Positions 58,569-64,000 of a stretch of DNA of 64,000 bases are shown piece by piece; position 1 is the first letter of the stretch, and the number at the start of each line of letters is the position of its first letter. A program made the position numbers and the translations under genes. This stretch comes from Cryptomeria japonica. Its lineage: Eukaryota; Streptophyta; Pinopsida; Cupressales; Cupressaceae. Location: assembly GCF_030272615.1 (NCBI RefSeq), contig NC_081415.1, positions 378,847,392 through 378,911,391 on the forward strand, read 5' to 3'. The notes under the pieces are model-generated. The model was not told where the DNA came from. It made no database searches and saw only the letters and a program-made list of their open reading frames with translations.

Positions 58569-61500
58569 ATGGAAACTTCTTCTTCTTCTAAAAAGAGTAG
58601 AAAAGGGAAAGAATTAAACCCTGAAGAGAAGCCCAAAAGATAGAAAAAGGAAGGTAGAGCTTTGACTCAGGATTTGCTAGACCAGTGCCCGACGTCCAGT
58701 GTGAGGTCTAAAAAGACCAAGAGTGAAGAAGAAGGATTGGAGGATAGATTTGAACATCTGGGAGACATATGGACTGAAATCAGAGGATATGAGTTGTTCC
58801 TGTTTAGTTACAAGAGAAGGGATACTCCTGAGCCCATAAGTAACCTATGGAAGAAAAACTTAGGGAAATTGGTAGTCCCGAATGTATTTGTGGATGTTGA
58901 ATTAATGAAAGCTCTGGTAGATTGCTATGATCCAAGAACCAAAACCATATGCGATTACCAAGGGAATCCCTTGGTGGTGATTAACAAACAAACTATTGAT
59001 ATGGTATTTGATCTAGACTGGGAAGTAGAAGAGAACATTGATATGCAGAAACTGTCGTGAGAATTCTTTAACTTGGAAGACATCTACAGGACGTGGAGAT
59101 TACCCATTAACCAGCCAAATGTGGCTGGGTCCTTTGTTCCATTCAGCAAAAATGACAAGGTGCCATTTGATGTCAACCAATTCCATCCGTATTTTAAGTA
59201 TACATACTATGCTGCAACCCAAGTATTAGGCTTAGAGGCTCATCCTCTCATGGATATTGGGGTTATGGTTTTGTGTGCTGATTTACAATCGAAAGACCCT
59301 AGGTCATTTGATTATGCCACTTATGTTGCAGATGCCCTAAATCATGGGTTGGAAAAGTTGAAAGGAGACCTTGTGAATATCCATTTCTCATTGTACTCTT
59401 TATTGATGCACATCATTCTTTATTGTGGACAAGAAATCAATTTCTGGTCAGATGATTTCTGCATTAGAGCTTATGATAAGAATGGTTTGAAGAAACCAGT
59501 TCAGTTGTGGGTTTCTGCATGGGATCAAAGATTCATGAACAACCAATAATGGCACTTTCAGGAATATTTTGTGAAACCCCTTAGTGTGGTCTTTCGACAA
59601 CATAGAGATTATACTCTGTCCCCTGAAATTAAGAGATTCCTCAGGCCAAAAGACTTCTCTCCAGAGTCTCAGATTGATCACAACTGGGGTGACTGGTATT
59701 GCCACATTAATCATACAGAAATCAGGGTATTTGGGTATGAAGGAAAGCCATACATGCTTCCAATTACAGTACCAAACAGGGTGGCTAGCCTAGAGATTGT
59801 GAGACAATTATCTGCTGTCAGTACTAAACATCTTACGGATTTTGGTAAACAATCCATTGTTCCAGGGTTATTGGTGTTTTCTGATTTTATTGTTAAAAGT
59901 TCCAAAAGCTATCATTTACTTCAAAATAAATTAGATTATTATGGCATGACTCTGGGTGATCCTAGAGAGAACTTTGATCTGGAGGGATATATAAGAGCTG
60001 CCAGGACGTCACAAAAACTAAAAGCCGGAATACATGTGGCTAAAATGCCAGATGATTTAATCAAGAACCTTGAAAGGGAAGAGGCCAAGGTTTTGAGAGA
60101 AAGAAGCAAAATGACTTGGGAAGCCTTCAAATGGAAAAGAGCAAGGGGGATGGTGGATGGAGACATACTTGGAAACCTCCAAGACCCTTTGGAAATAGCC
60201 AAAAGGCTACTTCAACATGAAGTAGAGATTATGCATAGAGTGCCCCCACAATTCCTTCATTTTATCAATATTGAAAAGGATAGTCAACCATTGGCTCATA
60301 TGTCACCGAAATCAACTGCTAGTAGCATCCCTGCTGACTCTCCTAGAGAAGATTATCCTCCTGGTTTTGAAGCAGAGGTGGATGTGGATACTGGTGAATT
60401 CAACATTAAAGATGTAGTTGATATAAGGATGACAGAGCATGAAGACTTTGTTGTTGATGACGGATTCGCCTCTTCGAGGGAATTCCTTTCATTCTTGTAC
60501 CAGTATAAAGGGGCCCATGTGAAACGAAGCACGGCTGGAAGACCAGAAGAAGAACAGATGAAGAGACTACAGGATGAAATTGATACCCTTATGAAAGATA
60601 TGACCGCTGAGAAAGGGAGGAAAATATTGAAAGAGGCTGGTGTTATCATCTTTTCTGGTTGGGACATAAATTCAGCACTTCTGTTTGACGGATTCTTGAA
60701 GAAGCAGGACTCGAATCAACAAGTGTTGCCTCAAGAAATAGATAAATTGTTCCTAGGCTCCGGGTATGATCCTGATCAAAAGGCTCTCCTACAATGGGCA
60801 TTATATCCGAAAGGAAAAAGGCCAATTATTGTGGATATTGAAGAAACCTTTGGACACCTCATGATTCATCAGGTTGGAAAGACTGACCCTAGAGTCACTG
60901 CAAAGTTGAACCTGGATGTGGCCAAATTTAATATGGATCAGACAGAGTTTTTGGTCAGGGAAAATATTACCTATAAAGGCTTGTATGAAAAATCTAAAGA
61001 GGAGAATCAAAAGTTACAAACGAAAATATTACAACTTGAGACAGGGACTCCCTTAAATGAATATGCCTCATATCCCACAGGACAAAGCTTGGATGATGTT
61101 TCTGATGCTCTGTATTGGAAATATCAAGCAGATAAGGCTACCAAACAGGTAAGTAATATCCAGCAAAAGATGGATAGATTGGTTAATGATATCATTGAAC
61201 ACTGATTCAACACCATGCTTATACATGTCAAACATTACTGGAGGGTGTACACTGGAACCATAAGAGCATTAAGAGAGCATGAAAGGTTAAAAGCACGATT
61301 GCATGAGGTGATAAACAGTGTTGATGTGATGACGCCAGAGGAGAAGGCTGAAGGGACCTCATATATAAATGATCATGTTAAATTCGAAGATATGCTAAAA
61401 TGAGATCTTAAAGAATTGGATGATGGGAGCCCTATTGGAATGCCCTCGATTTATAAAGAAGGAGGAGTAATGTCCATGGAAGATTTGCGGAATGAACTTG

Positions 61501-61718
61501 TAGACATCAAGGATCGGGCTCTATCAAGGTTGGACCGAAGCAAAGACATGGCCCCTACCGTCAACCAGATGATCTTCGAATACCTTTCACAGGGAGAAGA
61601 ATTGAAGAAACAGAGTGTTAAGATCAAGACTTTTAAAGAAGATGATTATATTCATCATTTAGGAATTCTTAATCTCTTTTTACTTAAGTTTGTTAGGAAT
61701 ATTCAAATTAGCGATTAG
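58569..61718 (+). pseudogene. ORF3 copy in element B 3' LTR
   Basis: From ATG 58569 to TAG 61716-61718 is again 3,150 bp in one frame, with five stops: 58641 (shared with the 5' copy), 59058, 59547, 61203 and 61401. The stretch between 59571 and 61205 is open for over 540 codons and covers the HNWGD, VFGYEGKP, YPPGFEAEVD and EKGRKILKEAGVIIFSGWDI blocks. As the last ORF of the genomic RNA, this would be the copy passed on by reverse transcription. Confidence 0.88.
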
Positions 61719-62637
61719 TATTTTGAAGAGACACGTCTTTTCATAAATAACTTTTACTCTCATATATATATGAGAGAGGTTTTTGTAATATAAAATAAGA
61801 GATAATAGGGACAAGACAGCAATGTATGACAGCCTATAAGTTTTCTGTTATACAAATTTTGATGGAATACATGCTGTGATCAGTCATTTTTCTTTGCGTG
61901 CGTGTTGTGGATTATTTCATTTTGTTTTTGGCAGTCACTTGTGATATTATCTAAAGGAGATAAGGTTATTCATATTCTTTGAATGAAATTTATGTTATCT
62001 GTTATAAGATTGAAATAAAAGTTCTGCTTGTGAATTATAATTGTTCTTCGCAGTGCTTACTTGAATGGTCCCTTAAAGGTAGGGTTAAACTCATTCAAGC
62101 AACTTATGATATAAGCATTCAATTGATCTCAAAAGAAATAATAACTGACAGGTCCATAAAAGGGTGGGTTAAAAAACTGTCTCACAAGTTCGCACAGTAA
62201 GTCCTAAAGAAAATATAGTGACTCTGTAGCCCAAACAGCGAAGAAGGCACTAGCTATTTACAGATTACACTTATCACCATATTCATCATATGTTATTTTA
62301 AAGCAACAGGAGTAACTAAGTAAGAAACATAGATCGAATAGCTTCTACAACAATAATCTTGAACTCATCTGTTATGTCTCCATCCTAGGAATTTATGCCA
62401 TCCTGAGATAGGAGGAAACCAGATCAAGACACTTAATCTGCTATAAAAAGCACCGGTCATTAAAGACAACTGGTGAATAGGTATACCCGCCTAGGTCCTG
62501 CAGAGCCTGAAGTGAGAGAGTTAACAACTAAATAGGTTCACTCTATAAGTTGGCCAAGTCAATTGGAAGGTTTGACCATAGGAGTTGGCATTTCCTTAGA
62601 ACCTATCCAATCTGTTGATTTGAGACCCAACAGGACC

Positions 62638-62945
62638 CATCACTTAAGTGAATAGTACAGTAATGCCAAATTAGAAACCAAAAGGGCTTTTCTTAGGTAT
62701 TATTTTTTTTTATATCGATGATAATTATTACTTTTTTTAATAAAAATGGTCATCATCAGAATTACGACGAATACCAATCTTTCGACCAATGACTTCTTTG
62801 ATTGTCGGCAAAGTCCATTGGATTGTCGAATTTCTGACGGGCATGGCATCGTCGACCAATCCGACGCCAAGTTTTTGATGGTGGATTTTGTCGACACTCT
62901 GATGAAAATTCATCGAAAATCTGACAAACGGCCATTGGAAATCAG
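62638..62945. other. Flank between element B and copia fragment, rich in GTCGA/TCGAC words
   Basis: There is no clear gene. A T-rich stretch (62700-62745) is followed by about 170 bp with many GTCGAC, CGACGA, TTGTCGG and TCATCGAAAA words. An ORF runs through it into the copia part, but this stretch does not look like copia protein. Confidence 0.4.
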
Positions 62946-64000
62946 CTCTGAATGTACTAGTGAATTAGTAGTAGGCACATTGTATTTGTGTACTAGTAAT
63001 ACTTATTCTACCTTAGCTACTACAGAAAAAATTTCTGTAGGGACAACTACAATAGATGTTGCAAGGGCATATTCAAAATTGTGGCACCATAGACTTGGGC
63101 ACATGAGTGAGAAAGGGATGAAAAACCATCACTCTAAAAAATTGTTACTAGGATTGAAGCAAATTGATTTAGAATTTGTGAAAATTGTTTTTATGTGGTA
63201 AACAAAAAAGAGTTAGATTTCTCAAGGTTGGGAAAGAGAAGAAGAGTGAGAAATTAGAGCTTGTGCATTCAGATGTATGGGGACTAGCTCAGGTATCATC
63301 TCTTGGTGGCTCTTGTTATTATGTTATTTTTATAGATGATGCAACCAAGCAAACATGGGTATATTTCTTAAAACAAAAATCAGATGTTTTTAAAACTTTT
63401 AAGAAATGGAAAGCTTTGGTTGAGAATGAGACAGGAAAAAAGTTGAAGTGTCTCAAATCTGATAAAGGAGGTGAGTATTGCAGCAAAGCATTTGAAGATT
63501 ATTGTTCTTTCAATGGAATTTGAAGGTAGAAAATAGTTCCAGGAACCCCACAAGAAAATGGTGTATTTGAGAGAATGAATAGGACCATCATGGAGCATGC
63601 AAAGAGCATGAGATTGCATGTTGGACTGCCCCTACAATTTTGGATAGATGTTGTACATATTGCTATTTATTTGATAAATAGAGGGTCTGGCCTTCAAACC
63701 CTTTGAATGGTGGCATTCCAGGGGAGGCATGGACTAGTAAAAAGGTAAATTATTCTTTTCTAAAAACCTTTGGCTGTGAAGCTTTTGTCCATGTTGATAA
63801 AGAAAACAAAACCAAGCTTGATGTTAAATCTCAAAAATGTACCTTAATTGGATATGGAATGGATGAATTTGGTTATCGGTTATGGGATTGTAAAAAATCA
63901 GAAAATAATTAGAAGTAGAGATGTTATATTCAATGAGAAGGTCATGTACAAAGAACAAATGTAGGAAAAGAAGCATGGACGGGTCAAAAAGAAATATGTG
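62946..64000 (+). pseudogene. Ty1/copia pol fragment: GAG-pre-integrase and integrase, cut by window end
   Basis: About 62950-63200 encodes GTLYLCTSNTYSTLATTEK and LWHHRLGHMSEKGMK, the GAG-pre-integrase box, leading after a frameshift near 63180 into the integrase: KLELVHSDVWG, YYVIFIDDATKQTWVYFLK, CLKSDKGGEY, GTPQENGVFERMNRTIM, so the D,D,E residues are visible. Stops near 63521-63528 and a frameshift near 63685 break it; NGGIPGEAWTSKKVNYSFLK, FGCEAFVHVDKENKTKLD and IGYGMDEFGYRLWDCK continue. RT would lie beyond the window. It is unrelated to elements A-C. Confidence 0.88.

Larger units (their letters stand above)
46061..62632 (+). mobile_element. Element B: complete Ty3/gypsy element of family A with ORF3 in both LTRs (16.6 kb)
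   Basis: The ends are TGTTGAGCAC...CCCAACA, with target duplication GGACC at 46056-46060 and 62633-62637. 5' LTR 46061-51043 (4,983 bp), PBS 51047-51064, gag-pol 51166-57510 and 3' LTR 57651-62632 (4,982 bp). In the first 920 bp the LTRs differ by roughly 3%, mostly transitions, so the insertion is younger than the A/B split. Gag-pol is a single frame of 2,114 codons with eight stops and no frameshift. Each LTR carries its own ORF3. Confidence 0.95.
57651..62632 (+). repeat. Element B 3' LTR (4,982 bp)
   Basis: It runs from TGTTGAACACTATATTTG to GACCCAACA and is followed by TSD GGACC. It has the same layout as the 5' LTR: motif array, ORF3 and palindrome near 61762. Confidence 0.95.

Overview
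This is a plant nuclear window made almost entirely of nested, decayed transposable elements; I see no functional host gene, rRNA, tRNA or CRISPR array. Two Ty3/gypsy families of the dual-RNase-H (Tat/Ogre) type, a CACTA element with DUF4216 and Ptta/En/Spm-type proteins, a Ty1/copia fragment, a very long probable solo LTR and near-complete element preservation point to a large-genome seed plant. A gymnosperm is my best guess, by inference only.

Layout. (1) 1-1171, 14045-16544 and 34357 to about 35000 are pieces of one CACTA element on the + strand: the 3' end of its transposase gene, then a multi-exon second gene. (2) Element A (1172-14039, TSD GTCTA) is a gypsy element inserted in that CACTA. 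(3) Element C (16545-34351, TSD GAGGT) is a second, unrelated gypsy element of about 17.8 kb inserted in an exon of the CACTA second gene; it carries an antisense plant-mobile-domain (PMD) gene between pol and its 3' LTR. (4) 35.1-46.06 kb holds a minus-strand relative (D) of the accessory protein of elements A and B, an array of degenerate repeats, and a 4.5 kb TG...CA element, probably a solo LTR (E, 40209-44753, TSD CTTAC). (5) Element B (46061-62632, TSD GGACC) is a complete second copy of family A. (6) 62.95-64.0 kb is a Ty1/copia pol fragment cut by the window edge.

The most notable system is family A/B. Its LTR is about 5 kb because the U3 region contains a complete 1,049-codon ORF (called ORF3 here). 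All three copies (9977-13126, 46980-50129, 58569-61718) are exactly 3,150 bp from start to stop, with substitutions and stop codons but no net indel. ORF3 has no domain that I recognise. The genomic RNA would carry it once, downstream of pol in U3, and reverse transcription would duplicate it into both LTRs, in the way retroviral U3 genes such as MMTV sag are duplicated. A divergent homologue (D) lies at 35835-39460 on the minus strand, so this is a protein family rather than a chance ORF.

Family A/B also has an unusual pol order: protease, then an RNase H of the additional (aRNH) type, then RT, then an RNase H that has lost its first catalytic Asp, then integrase. Element C in the same window has the usual Tat/Ogre order (RT, RNase H, aRNH, integrase), which gives an internal comparison. 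Element A has discordant LTRs: 1.28 kb without ORF3 on the left and 5.0 kb with ORF3 on the right, although both outer ends share the same TSD.
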